Part shown: positions 1-12,639 of the stretch, piece by piece
Position numbering within the stretch: position 1 is the first letter of the stretch
Layout of the letters: every line of letters begins with the position of its first letter
Assembly (NCBI GenBank): GCA_946800325.1
Contig: OX326959.1
Span: forward strand, 46,003,566-46,067,565
Direction of reading: 5' to 3'
DNA: 64,000 bases
DNA from: Luzula sylvatica
Taxonomy: Eukaryota > Streptophyta > Magnoliopsida > Poales > Juncaceae
The notes under the pieces: generated by a model
What the model was told of the DNA's origin: nothing
Seen by the model: the letters and a program-made list of their open reading frames with translations, nothing else
Database searches by the model: none
Program-made: the position numbers and the translations under genes

Positions 1-3000
1 ATTTTAGAGAACTATTTTGGACTCTTTTAGAAAAAATGATAATTGGTATTTTTTAAGGTGTTAGACATCAGTTTTTGATTTTTTGCAAAAAATTCGAAAA
101 ATAGAAATTTGTGTGTGTTACTCTTTAATCACGGAATTTTTTGAGAAAAGCATGAAAAATTAAGTATTTTGCTCATTTTAGAGAACTATTTTGGTCTTTT
201 TTAGACATCAGTTTTTGATTTTTTGCAAAAAATTGGAAAAATTGAAATTTGTATGTGTTAGTCTTCAATCACGGAATTTTTTGAGAAAATCAAGAAAAAT
301 GAAGTATTTTGCTCATTTTAGAGAACTGTTTTGGTCTTTTTTAGAAAAAATGATAATTGATATTTTTGAAGGTGTCAGACTTCAGTTTTTGATTTTATGC
401 AAAAAATAGGAAAAATAGAAATTTGTATGTGTTAGTCTTCAATCCCGGAGTTTTTTGAGAAAAACATGAAAAATGAAGTATTTTGCTCATTTTAGAGAAC
501 TATTTTGGTCTTTTTTAGAAAAAATGATAATTGATATTTTTGAAGGTGTTAGACTTCATTTTTTGATTTTTTGCAAAAAATTGGAAAAATAGAAATTTGT
601 ATGTGTTAAGTCTTCAATCACGAAGTTTTTTGAGAAAAACATGAAAAATGAAGTATTTTGCTCATTTTAGAGAACTATTTTCGACTCTTTTAGAAAAAAT
701 GATAATTGATATTTTTGAAGGTGTTAGACATCAGTTTTTGATTTTTTGCACAAAATTGGAAAAATAGAAATTTGTATGTGTTAGTCTTCAATGACGGAAT
801 TTTTTGAGAAAAACATGACAAATGAAGTATTTTGCTCATTTTAGAGAACTATTTTGGTCTTTTTTACAAAAAATGATAATTGATATTTTTGAAGGTGTTA
901 GACTTCAGTTTTTGATTTTTTGCAAAAAATTGGAAAAATTGAAATTTCTATGTTTTAGTCTTCAATCACGGAATTTTTTGAGAAAATCATGAAAAATGAA
1001 GTATTTTGCTAATTTTAGAGAACTATTTTGGTCTTTTTTAGAAAGAATGATAATTGATATTTTTGAAGGTGTTAGACTTCAGTTTTTTATTTTATGCAAA
1101 AAATAGGAAAAATAGAAATTTGTATGTGTTAGCCTTCAATCACGGAATTTTTTGAGAAAAACATGAAATATGATGTATTTTGCTCATTTTAGAGAACTAT
1201 TTTGGTCTTTTTTAGACTTCAGTTTTTGATTTTTTGCAAAAAATTGGAAAAATTGAAATTTGTATGTGTTAGTCTTCAATCACGGAATTTTTTGAGAAAA
1301 TCAAGAAAAATCAAGTATTTTGCTCATTTTAGAGAACTGTTTTGGTCTTTTTTACAAAAAATGATAATTGATATTTTTGAAGGTGTTAGACTTCAGTTTT
1401 TGATTTTATGCAAAAAATAGGAAAAATAGAAATTTGTATGTGTTAGTCTTCAATCCCGGAGTTTTTTGAGAAAAACATGAAAAATGAAGTATTTTGCTCA
1501 TTTTAGAGAACTATTTTGGTCTTTTTTAGAAAAAATGATAATTGATATTTTTGAAGGTGTTAGACTTCATTTTTTGATTTTTTGCAAAAAATTGGACAAT
1601 TAGAAATTTGTATGTGTTAAGTCTTCAATCACGAAGTTTTTTGAGAAAAACATGAAATATGATGTATTTTGCTCATTTTAGAGAACTATTTTGGACTCTT
1701 TTAGAAAAAATGATAATTGATATTTTTGAAGGTGTTAGACATCAGTTTTTGATTTTTTGCACAAAATTGGAAAAATAGAAATTTGTATGTGTTAGTCTTC
1801 AATGACGGAATTTTTTGAGAAAAACATGAAAAATGAAGTATTTTGTTCATTTTAGAGAACTATTTTGGTCTTTTTTAGAAAAAATTATAATTGATATTTT
1901 TGAAGGTGTTAGACTTCAGTTTTTGATTTTATGCAAAAAATAGGAAAAATAAAAATTTGTATGTGTTAGTCTTCAATCACGGAGTTTTTTGAGAAAAACA
2001 TGAAAAATTAAGTATTTTGTTCATTTTAGACAACTATTTTGGTCTTTTTAGACTTCAGTTTTTTATTTTTTGCAAAAAATTGGAAAAATTGAAATTTGTA
2101 TGTGTTAGTCTTCAATCACGGAATTTTTTGAGAAAATCAAGAAAAATGAAGTATTTTGCTCATTTTAGAGAACTGTTTTGGTCTTTTTTAGAAAAAATGA
2201 TAATTGATATTTTTGAAGGTGTTAGACTTTAGTTTTTGATTTTATGCAAAAAATAGGAAAAATAGAAATTTGTATGTGTTAGTCTTCAATCTCGGAGTTT
2301 TTTGAGAAAAACATGAAAAATGAAGTATTTTGCTCATTTTAGAGAACTATTTTGGACTCTTTTAGAAAAAATAATAATTGGTATTTTTTAAGGTGTTAGA
2401 CATCAGTTTTTGATTTTTTGCAAAAAATTCGAAAAATAGAAATTTGTGTGTGTTACTCTTTAATCACGGAATTTTTTGAGAAAAGCATGAAAAATTAAGT
2501 ATTTTGCTCATTTTAGAGAACTATTTTGGTCTTTTTTAGACATCAGTTTTTGATTTTTTGCAAAAAATTGGAAAAATTGAAATTTGTATGTGTTAGTCTT
2601 CAATCACGGAATTTTTTGAGAAAATCAAGAAAAATGAAGTATTTTGCTCATTTTAGAGAACTGTTTTGGTCTTTTTTAGAAAAAATGATAATTGATATTT
2701 TTGAAGGTGTCAGACTTCAGTTTTTGATTTTATGCAAAAAATAGGAAAAATAGAAATTTGTATGTGTTAGTCTTCAATCCCGGAGTTTTTTGAGAAAAAC
2801 ATGAAAAATGAAGTATTTTGCTCATTTTAGAGAACTATTTTGGTCTTTTTTAGAAAAAATGATAATTGATATTTTTGAAGGTGTTAGACTTCATTTTTTG
2901 ATTTTTTGCAAAAAATTGGAAAAATAGAAATTTGTATGTGTTAAGTCTTCAATCACGAAGTTTTTTGAGAAAAACATGAAAAATGAAGTATTTTGCTCAT

Positions 3001-5195
3001 TTTAGAGAACTATTTTGGACTCTTTTAGAAAAAATGATAATTGATATTTTTGAAGGTGTTAGACATCAGTTTTTGATTTTTTGCACAAAATTGGAAAAAT
3101 AGAAATTTGTATGTGTTAGTCTTCAATGACGGAATTTTTTGAGAAAAACATGACAAATGAAGTATTTTGCTCATTTTAGAGAACTATTTTGGTCTTTTTT
3201 ACAAAAAATGATAATTGATATTTTTGAAGGTGTTAGACTTCAGTTTTTGATTTTTTGCAAAAAATTGGAAAAATTGAAATTTCTATGTTTTAGTCTTCAA
3301 TCACGGAATTTTTTGAGAAAATCATGAAAAATGAAGTATTTTGCTAATTTTAGAGAACTATTTTGGTCTTTTTTAGAAAGAATGATAATTGATCTTTTTG
3401 AAGGTGTTAGACTTCAGTTTTTTATTTTATGCAAAAAATAGGAAAAATAGAAATTTGTATGTGTTAGCCTTCAATCACGGAATTTTTTGAGAAAAACATG
3501 AAAAATGATGTATTTTGCTCATATTAGAGAACTATTTTGGTCTTTTTTAGACTTCAGTTTTTGATTTTTTGCAAAAAATTGGAAAAATTGAAATTTGTAT
3601 GTGTTAGTCTTCAATCACGGAATTTTTTGAGAAAATCAAGAAAAATCAAGTATTTTGCTCATTTTAGAGAACTGTTTTGGTCTTTTTTACAAAAAATGAT
3701 AATTGATATTTTTGATGGTGTTAGACTTCAGTTTTTGATTTTATGCAAAAAATAGGAAAAATAGAAATTTGTATGTGTTAGTCTTCAATCCCGGAGTTTT
3801 TTGAGAAAAACATGAAAAATGAAGTATTTTGCTCATTTTAGAGAACTATTTTGGTCTTTTTTAGAAAAAATGATAATTGATATTTTTGAAGGTGTTAGAC
3901 TTCATTTTTTGATTTTTTGCAAAAAATTGGACAATTAGAAATTTGTATGTGTTAAGTCTTCAATCACGAAGTTTTTTGAGAAAAACATGAAATATGATGT
4001 ATTTTGCTCATTTTAGAGAACTATTTTGGACTCTTTTAGAAAAAATGATAATTGATATTTTTGAAGGTGTTAGACATCAGTTTTTGATTTTTTGCACAAA
4101 ATTGGAAAAATAGAAATTTGTATGTGTTAGTCTTCAATGACGGAATTTTTTGAGAAAAACATGAAAAATGAAGTATTTTGCTCATTTTAGAGAACTATTT
4201 TGGTCTTTTTTACAAAAAATGATAATTGATATTTTTGAAGGTGTTAGACTTGAGTTTTTGATTTTTTGCAAAAAATTGGAAAAATTGAAATTTCTATGTT
4301 TTAGTCTTCAATCACGGAATTTTTTGAGAAAATCATGAAAAATGAAGTATTTTGCTAATTTTAGAGAACTATTTCGGTCTTTTTTAGAAAAAATGATAAA
4401 TGATATTTTTGAAGATGTTAGACTTCAGTTTTTTATTTTATGCAAAAAATAGGAAAAATAGAAATTTGTATGTGTTAGTCTTCAATCCCGGAGTTTTTTG
4501 AGAAAAACATGAAAAATGAGGTATTTTGCTCATTTTAGAGAACTATTTTGGACTCTTTTAGAAAAAATGATAATTGATATTTTTGAAGGTGTTAGACTTC
4601 AGTTTTTGATTTTTTGCAAAAAATAGGAAAAATAGAAATTTGTATGTGTTAGTCTTCAATCACGAAGTTTTTTGAGAAAAACATGAATAATGAAGTATTT
4701 TGCTCATTTTAGAGAACTATTTTGGACTCTTTTAGAAAAAAATGATAATTGATATTTTTTAAGGTGTTAGACATCAGTTTTTGATTTTTTGCAAAAAATT
4801 GGAAAAATAGAAATTTGTGTGTTAGTCTTCAATCACAGAGTTTTTTGAGAAAAACATGAAAAATGAAGTATTTTGTTCATTTTAGAGAACTATTTTGGTC
4901 TTTTTTAGAAAAAATGATAATTGATATTTTTGAAGGTGTTAGACTTCAGTTTTTGATTTTATGCAAAAAATAGGAAAAATAAAAATTTGTATGTGTTAGT
5001 CTTCAATCACGGAGTTTTTTGAGAAAAACATGAAAAATGAAGTATTTTGTTCATTTTAGAGAACTATTTTGGTCTTTTTAGACTTCAGTTTTTTATTTTT
5101 TGCAAAAAATTGGAAAAATTGAAATTTGTATGTGTTAGTCTTCAATCACGGAATTTTTTGAGAAAATCAAGAAAAATGAAGTATTTTGCTCATTT

Positions 5196-5222
5196 TAGAG
5201 AACTTTTTTTTTTTTTTTTAGA
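5196..5222 (+). repeat. Poly-T variant monomer (copy 1)
   Basis: Where other monomers read GAACTGTTTTGGTCTTTTTTAG, this one has GAAC followed by an unbroken T run to TTAGAAAAAATG. The same rare variant occurs at about 12613-12639, 7,417 bp away, so it marks a segmental duplication rather than independent slippage. Confidence 0.8.
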
Positions 5223-7230
5223 AAAAATGATAATTGATATTTTTGAAGGTGTTAGACTTCAGTTTTTGATTTTATGCAAAAAATAGGAAAAATAGAAATT
5301 TGTATGTGTTAGTCTTCAATCTCGGAGTTTTTTGACAAAAACATGAAAAATGAAGTATTTTGCTCATTTTAAAGAACTATTTTGGACTCTTTTAGAAAAA
5401 ATGATAATTGATATTTTTTAAGGTGTTAGACATCAGTTTTTGATTTTTTGCAAAAAATTCGAAAAATAGAAATTTGTGTGTGTTACTCTTCAATCACGGA
5501 ATTTTTTGAGAAAAGCATGAAAAATTAAGTATTTTGCTCATTTTAGAGAACTATTTTGGTCTTTTTTAGACATCAGTTTTTGATTTTTTGCAAAAAATTG
5601 GAAAAATTGAAATTTGTATGTGTTAGTCTTCAATCACGGAATTTTTTGAGAAAATCAAGAAAAATGAAGTATTTTGCTCATTTTAGAGAACTGTTTTGGT
5701 CTTTTTTAGAAAAAATGATAATTGATATTTTTGAAGGTGTCAGACTTCAGTTTTTGATTTTATGCAAAAAATAGGAAAAATAGAAATTTGTATGTGTTAG
5801 TCTTCAATCCCGGAGTTTTTTGAGAAAAACATGAAAAATGAAGTATTTTGCTCATTTTAGAGAACTATTTTGGTCTTTTTTAGAAAAAATGATAATTGAT
5901 ATTTTTGAAGGTGTTAGACTTCATTTTTTGATTTTTTGCAAAAAATTGGAAAAATAGAAATTTGTATGTGTTAAGTCTTCAATCACGAAGTTTTTTGAGA
6001 AAAACATGAAAAATGAAGTATTTTGCTCATTTTAGAGAACTATTTTGGACTCTTTTAGAAAAAATGATAATTGATATTTTTGAAGGTGTTAGACATCAGT
6101 TTTTGATTTTTTGCACAAAATTGGAAAAATAGAAATTTGTATGTGTTAGTCTTCAATGACGGAATTTTTTGAGAAAAACATGACAAATGAAGTATTTTGC
6201 TCATTTTAGAGAACTATTTTGGTCTTTTTTACAAAAAATGATAATTGATATTTTTGAAGGTGTTAGACTTCAGTTTTTGATTTTTTGCAAAAAATTGGAA
6301 AAATTGAAATTTCTATGTTTTAGTCTTCAATCACGGAATTTTTTGAGAAAATCATGAAAAATGAAGTATTTTGCTAATTTTAGAGAACTATTTTGGTCTT
6401 TTTTAGAAAGAATGATAATTGATATTTTTGAAGGTGTTAGACTTCAGTTTTTTATTTTATGCAAAAAATAAGAAAAATAGAAATTTGTATGTGTTAGTCT
6501 TCAATCACGGAATTTTTTGAGAAAAACATGAAAAATGATGTATTTTGCTCATTTTAGAGAACTATTTTGGTCTTTTTTAGACTTGAGTTTTTGATTTTTT
6601 GCAAAAAATTGGAAAAATTGAAATTTGTATGTGTTAGTCTTCAATCACGGAATTTTTTGAGAAAATCAAGAAAAATCAAGTATTTTGCTCATTTTAGAGA
6701 ACTGTTTTGGTCTTTTTTACAAAAAATGATAATTGATATTTTTGAAGGTGTTAGACTTCAGTTTTTGTTTTTATGCAAAAAATAGGAAAAATAGAAATTT
6801 GTATGTGTTAGTCTTCAATCCCGGAGTTTTTTGAGAAAAACATGAAAAATGAAGTATTTTGCTCATTTTAGAGAACTATTTTGGTCTTTTTTAGAAAAAA
6901 TGATAATTGATATTTTTGAAGGTGTTAGACTTCATTTTTTGATTTTTTGCAAAAAATTGGAAAATTAGAAATTTGTATGTGTTAAGTCTTCAATCACGAA
7001 GTTTTTTGAGAAAAACATGAAATATGATGTATTTTGCTCATTTTAGAGAACTATTTTGGACCCTTTTAGAAAAAATGATAATTGATATTTTTGAAGGTGT
7101 TAGACATCAGTTTTTGATTTTTTGCACAAAATTGGAAAAATAGAAATTCGTATGTGTTAGTCTTCAATGACGGAATTTTTTGAGAAAAACATGACAAATG
7201 AATTATTTTGCTCATTTTAGAGAACTATTT

Positions 7231-7924
7231 TGGTCTTTTTTACAAAAAATGATAATTGATATTTTTGAAGGTCTTAGACTTCAGTTTTTGATTTTTTGCA
7301 AAAAATTGGAAAAATTGAAATTTCTATGTTTTAGTCTTCAATCACGGAATTTTTTGAGAAAATCATGAAAAATGAAGTATTTTGCTAATTTTAGAGAACT
7401 ATTTTGGTCTTTTTTAGAAAGAATGATAATTGATATTTTTGAAGGTGTTAGACTTCAGTTTTTTATTTTATGCAAAAAATAGGAAAAATAGAAATTTGTA
7501 TGTGTTAGTCTTCAATCACGGAATTTTTTGAGAAAAACATGAAAAATGATGTATTTTGCTCATTTTAGAGAACTATTTTGGTCTTTTTTACAAAAAATGA
7601 TAATTGATATTTTTGAAGGTGTTAGACTTCAGTTTTTGATTTTTTGCAAAAAATTGGAAAAATTGAAATTTCTATGTTTTAGTCTTCAATCACGGAATTT
7701 TTTGAGAAAATCATGAAAAATGAAGTATTTTGCTAATTTTAGAGAACTATTTTGGTCTTTTTTAGAAAGAATGATAATTGATATTTTTGAAGGTGTTAGA
7801 CTTCAGTTTTTTATTTTATGCAAAAAATAGGAAAAATAGAAATTTGTATGTGTTAGTCTTCAATCACGGAATTTTTTGAGAAAAACATGAAAAATGATGT
7901 ATTTTGCTCATTTTAGAGAACTAT
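7231..7924 (+). repeat. Local two-monomer (about 348 bp) tandem duplication
   Basis: The pair of monomers starting at the GGTCTTTTTTACAAAAAATG motif near 7229 is repeated almost exactly from about 7578. The related copy of this region 7,417 bp to the right lacks the extra pair: its spacing drops from 7417 to 7069 bp across this point, a difference of exactly 348 = 2 x 174. This is a recent local duplication that happened after the larger segmental copy. Confidence 0.8.
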
Positions 7925-10900
7925 TTTGGTCTTTTTTAGACTTCAGTTTTTGATTTTTTGCAAAAAATTGGAAAAATTGAAATTTGTATGTGTTAGTCTT
8001 CAATCACGGAATTTTTTGAGAAAATCAAGAAAAATCAAGTATTTTGCTCATTTTAGAGAACTGTTTTGGTCTTTTTTACAAAAAATGATAATTGATATTT
8101 TTGAAGGTGTTAGACTTCAGTTTTTGATTTTATGCAAAAAATAGGAAAAATAGAAATTTGTATGTGTTAGTCTTCAATCCCGGAGTTTTTTGAGAAAAAC
8201 ATGAAAAATGAAGTATTTTGCTCATTTTAGAGAACTATTTTGGTCTTTTTTAGAAAAAATGATAATTGATATTTTTGAAGGTGTTAGACTTCATTTTTTG
8301 ATTTTTTGCAAAAAATTGGACAATTAGAAATTTGTATGTGTTAAGTCTTCAATCACGAAGTTTTTTGAGAAAAACATGAAATATGATGTATTTTGCTCAT
8401 TTTAGAGAACTATTTTGGACTCTTTTAGAAAAAATGATAATTGATATTTTTGAAGGTGTTAGACATCAGTTTTTGATTTTTTGCACAAAATTGGAAAAAT
8501 AGAAATTTGTATGTGTTAGTCTTCAATGACGGAATTTTTTGAGAAAAACATGAAAAATGAAGTATTTTGCTCATTTTAGAGAACTATTTTGGTCTTTTTT
8601 ACAAAAAATGATAATTGATATTTTTGAAGGTGTTAGACTTCAGTTTTTGATTTTTTGCAAAAAATTGGAAAAATTGAAATTTCTATGTTTTAGTCTTCAA
8701 TCACGGAATTTTTTGAGAAAATCATGAAAAATGAAGTATTTTGCTAACTTTAGAGAACTATTTCGGTCTTTTTTAGAAAAAATGATAAATGATATTTTTG
8801 AAGATGTTAGACTTCAGTTTTTTATTTTATGCAAAAAATAGGAAAAATAGAAATTTGTATGTGTTAGTCTTCAATCCCGGAGTTTTTTGAGAAAAACATG
8901 AAAAATGAGGTATTTTGCTCATTTTAGAGAACTATTTTGGACTCTTTTAGAAAAAATGATAATTGATATTTTTGAAGGTGTTAGACTTCAGTTTTTGATT
9001 TTTTGCAAAAAATAGGAAAAATAGAAATTTGTATGTGTTAGTCTTCAATCACGAAGTTTTTTGAGAAAAACATGAATAATGAAGTATTTTGCTCATTTTA
9101 GAGAACTATTTTGGACTCTTTTAGAAAAAATGATAATTGATATTTTTTAAGGTGTTAGACATCAGTTTTTGATTTTTTGCAAAAAATTGGAAAAATAGAA
9201 ATTTGTGTGTTAGTCTTCAATCACAGAGTTTTTTGAGAAAAACATGAAAAATGAAGTATTTTGTTCATTTTAGAGAACTATTTTGGTCTTTTTTAGAAAA
9301 AATGATAATTGATATTTTTGAAGGTGTTAGACTTCAGTTTTTGATTTTATGCAAAAAATAGGAAAAATAAAAATTTGTATGTGTTAGTCTTCAATCACGG
9401 AGTTTTTTGAGAAAAACATGAAAAATTAAGTATTTTGTTCATTTTAGAGAACTATTTTGGTCTTTTTAGACTTCAGTTTTTTATTTTTTGCAAAAAATTG
9501 GAAAAATTGAAATTTGTATGTGTTAGTCTTCAATCACGGAATTTTTTGAGAAAATCAAGAAAAATGAAGTATTTTGCTCATTTTAGAGAACTGTTTTGGT
9601 CTTTTTTAGAAAAAATGATAATTGATATTTTTGAAGGTGTTAGACTTCAGTTTTTGATTTTATCCAAAAAATAGGAAAAATAGAAATTTGTATGTGTTAG
9701 TCTTCAATCTCGGAGTTTTTTGAGAAAAACATGAAAAATGAAGTATTTTGCTCATTTTAGAGAACTATTTTGGACTCTTTTAGAAAAAATGATAATTGAT
9801 ATTTTTTAAGGTGTTAGACATCAGTTTTTGATTTTTTGCAAAAAATTCGAAAAATAGAAATTTGTGTGTGTTACTCTTCAATCACGGAATTTTTTGAGAA
9901 AAGCATGAAAAATTAAGTATTTTGCTCATTTTAGAGAACTATTTTGGTCTTTTTTAGACATCAGTTTTTGATTTTTTGCAAAAAATTGGAAAAATTGAAA
10001 TTTGTATGTGTTAGTCTTCAATCACGGAATTTTTTGAGAAAATCAAGAAAAATGAAGTATTTTGCTCATTTTAGAGAACTGTTTTGGTCTTTTTTAGAAA
10101 AAATGATAATTGATATTTTTGAAGGTGTCAGACTTCAGTTTTTGATTTTATGCAAAAAATAGGAAAAATAGAAATTTGTATGTGTTTGTCTTCAATCCCG
10201 GAGTTTTTTGAGAAAAACATGAAAAATGAAGTATTTTGCTCATTTTAGAGAACTATTTTGGTCTTTTTTAGAAAAAATGATAATTGATATTTTTGAAGGT
10301 GTTAGACTTCATTTTTTGATTTTTTGCAAAAAATTGGAAAAATAGAAATTTGTATGTGTTAAGTCTTCAATCACGAAGTTTTTTGAGAAAAACATGAAAA
10401 ATGAAGTATTTTGCTCATTTTAGAGAACTATTTTGGACTCTTTTAGAAAAAATGATAATTGATATTTTTGAAGGTGTTAGACATCAGTTTTTGATTTTTT
10501 GCACAAAATTGGAAAAATAGAAATTTGTATGTGTTAGTCTTCAATGACGGAATTTTTTGAGAAAAACATGACAAATGAAGTATTTTGCTCATTTTAGAGA
10601 ACTATTTTGGTCTTTTTTACAAAAAATGATAATTGATATTTTTGAAGGTGTTAGACTTCAGTTTTTGATTTTTTGCAAAAAATTGGAAAAATTGAAATTT
10701 CTATGTTTTAGTCTTCAATCACGGAATTTTTCGAGAAAATCATGAAAAATGAAGTATTTTGCTAATTTTAGAGAACTATTTTGGTCTTTTTTAGAAAGAA
10801 TGATAATTGATATTTTTGAAGGTGTTAGACTTCAGTTTTTTATTTTATGCAAAAAATAGGAAAAATAGAAATTTGTATGTGTTAGTCTTCAATCACGGAA

Positions 10901-12612
10901 TTTTTTGAGAAAAACATGAAAAATGATGTATTTTGCTCATTTTAGAGAACTATTTTGGTCTTTTTTAGACTTCAGTTTTTGATTTTTTGCAAAAAATTGG
11001 AAAAATTGAAATTTGTATGTGTTAGTCTTCAATCACGGAATTTTTTGAGAAAATCAAGAAAAATCAAGTATTTTGCTCATTTTAGAGAACTGTTTTGGTC
11101 TTTTTTACAAAAAATGATAATTGATATTTTTGAAGGTGTTAGACTTCAGTTTTTGATTTTATGCAAAAAATAGGAAAAATAGAAATTTGTATGTGTTAGT
11201 CTTCAATCCCGGAGTTTTTTGAGAAAAACATGAAAAATGAAGTATTTTGCTCATTTTAGAGAACTATTTTGGTCTTTTTTAGAAAAAATGATAATTGATA
11301 TTTTTGAAGGTGTTAGACTTCATTTTTTGATTTTTTGCAAAAAATTGGAAAATTAGAAATTTGTATGTGTTAAGTCTTCAATCACGAAGTTTTTTGAGAA
11401 AAACATGAAATATGATGTATTTTGCTCATTTTAGAGAACTATTTTGGACTCTTTTAGAAAAAATGATAATTGATATTTTTGAAGGTGTTAGACATCAGTT
11501 TTTGATTTTTTGCACAAAATTGGAAAAATAGAAATTTGTATGTGTTAGTCTTCAATGACGGAATTTTTTGAGAAAAACATGAAAAATGAAGTATTTTGCT
11601 CATTTTAGAGAACTATTTTGGTCTTCTTTACAAAAAATGATAATTGATATTTTTGAAGGTGTTAAACTTCAGTTTTTGATTTTTTGCAAAAAATTGGAAA
11701 AATTGAAATTTCTATGTTTTAGTCTTCAATCACGGAATTTTTTGAGAAAATCATGAAAAATGAAGTATTTTGCTAATTTTAGAGAACTATTTCGGTCTTT
11801 TTTAGAAAAAATGATAAATGATATTTTTGAAGATGTTAGACTTCAGTTTTTTATTTTATGCAAAAAATAGGAAAAATAGAAATTTGTATGTGTTAGTCTT
11901 CAATCCCGGAGTTTTTTGAGAAAAACATGAAAAATGAGGTATTTTGCTCATTTTAGAGAACTATTTTGGACTCTTTTAGAAAAAATGATAATTGATATTT
12001 TTGAAGGTGTTAGACTTCAGTTTTTGATTTTTTGCAAAAAATAGGAAAAATAGAAATTTGTATGTGTTAGTCTTCAATCACGAAGTTTTTTGAGAAAAAC
12101 ATGAATAATGAAGTATTTTGCTCATTTTAGAGAACTATTTTGGACTCTTTTAGAAAAAATGATAATTGATATTTTTTAAGGTGTTAGACATCAGTTTTTG
12201 ATTTTTTGCAAAAAATTGGAAAAATAGAAATTTGTGTGTTAGTCTTCAATCACAGAGTTTTTTGAGAAAAACATGAAAAATGAAGTATTTTGTTCATTTT
12301 AGAGAACTATTTTGGTCTTTTTTAGAAAAAATGATAATTGATATTTTTGAAGGTGTTAGACTTCAGTTTTTGATTTTATGCAAAAAATAGGAAAAATAAA
12401 AATTTGTATGTGTTAGTCTTCAATCACGGAGTTTTTTGAGAAAAACATGAAAAATGAAGTATTTTGTTCATTTTAGAGAACTATTTTGGTCTTTTTAGAC
12501 TTCAGTTTTTTATTTTTTGCAAAAAATTGGAAAAATTGAAATTTGTATGTGTTAGTCTTCAATCACGGAATTTTTTGAGAAAATCAAGAAAAATGAAGTA
12601 TTTTGCTCATTT

Positions 12613-12639
12613 TAGAGAACTTTTTTTTTTTTTTTTAGA
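12613..12639 (+). repeat. Poly-T variant monomer (copy 2)
   Basis: Same T-run replacement as at 5196-5222. Nearby private variants also match at the same offset (TTTTTTGACAAAAACATG and TTTTAAAGAACTATTTTGG just downstream in both copies). Confidence 0.8.
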
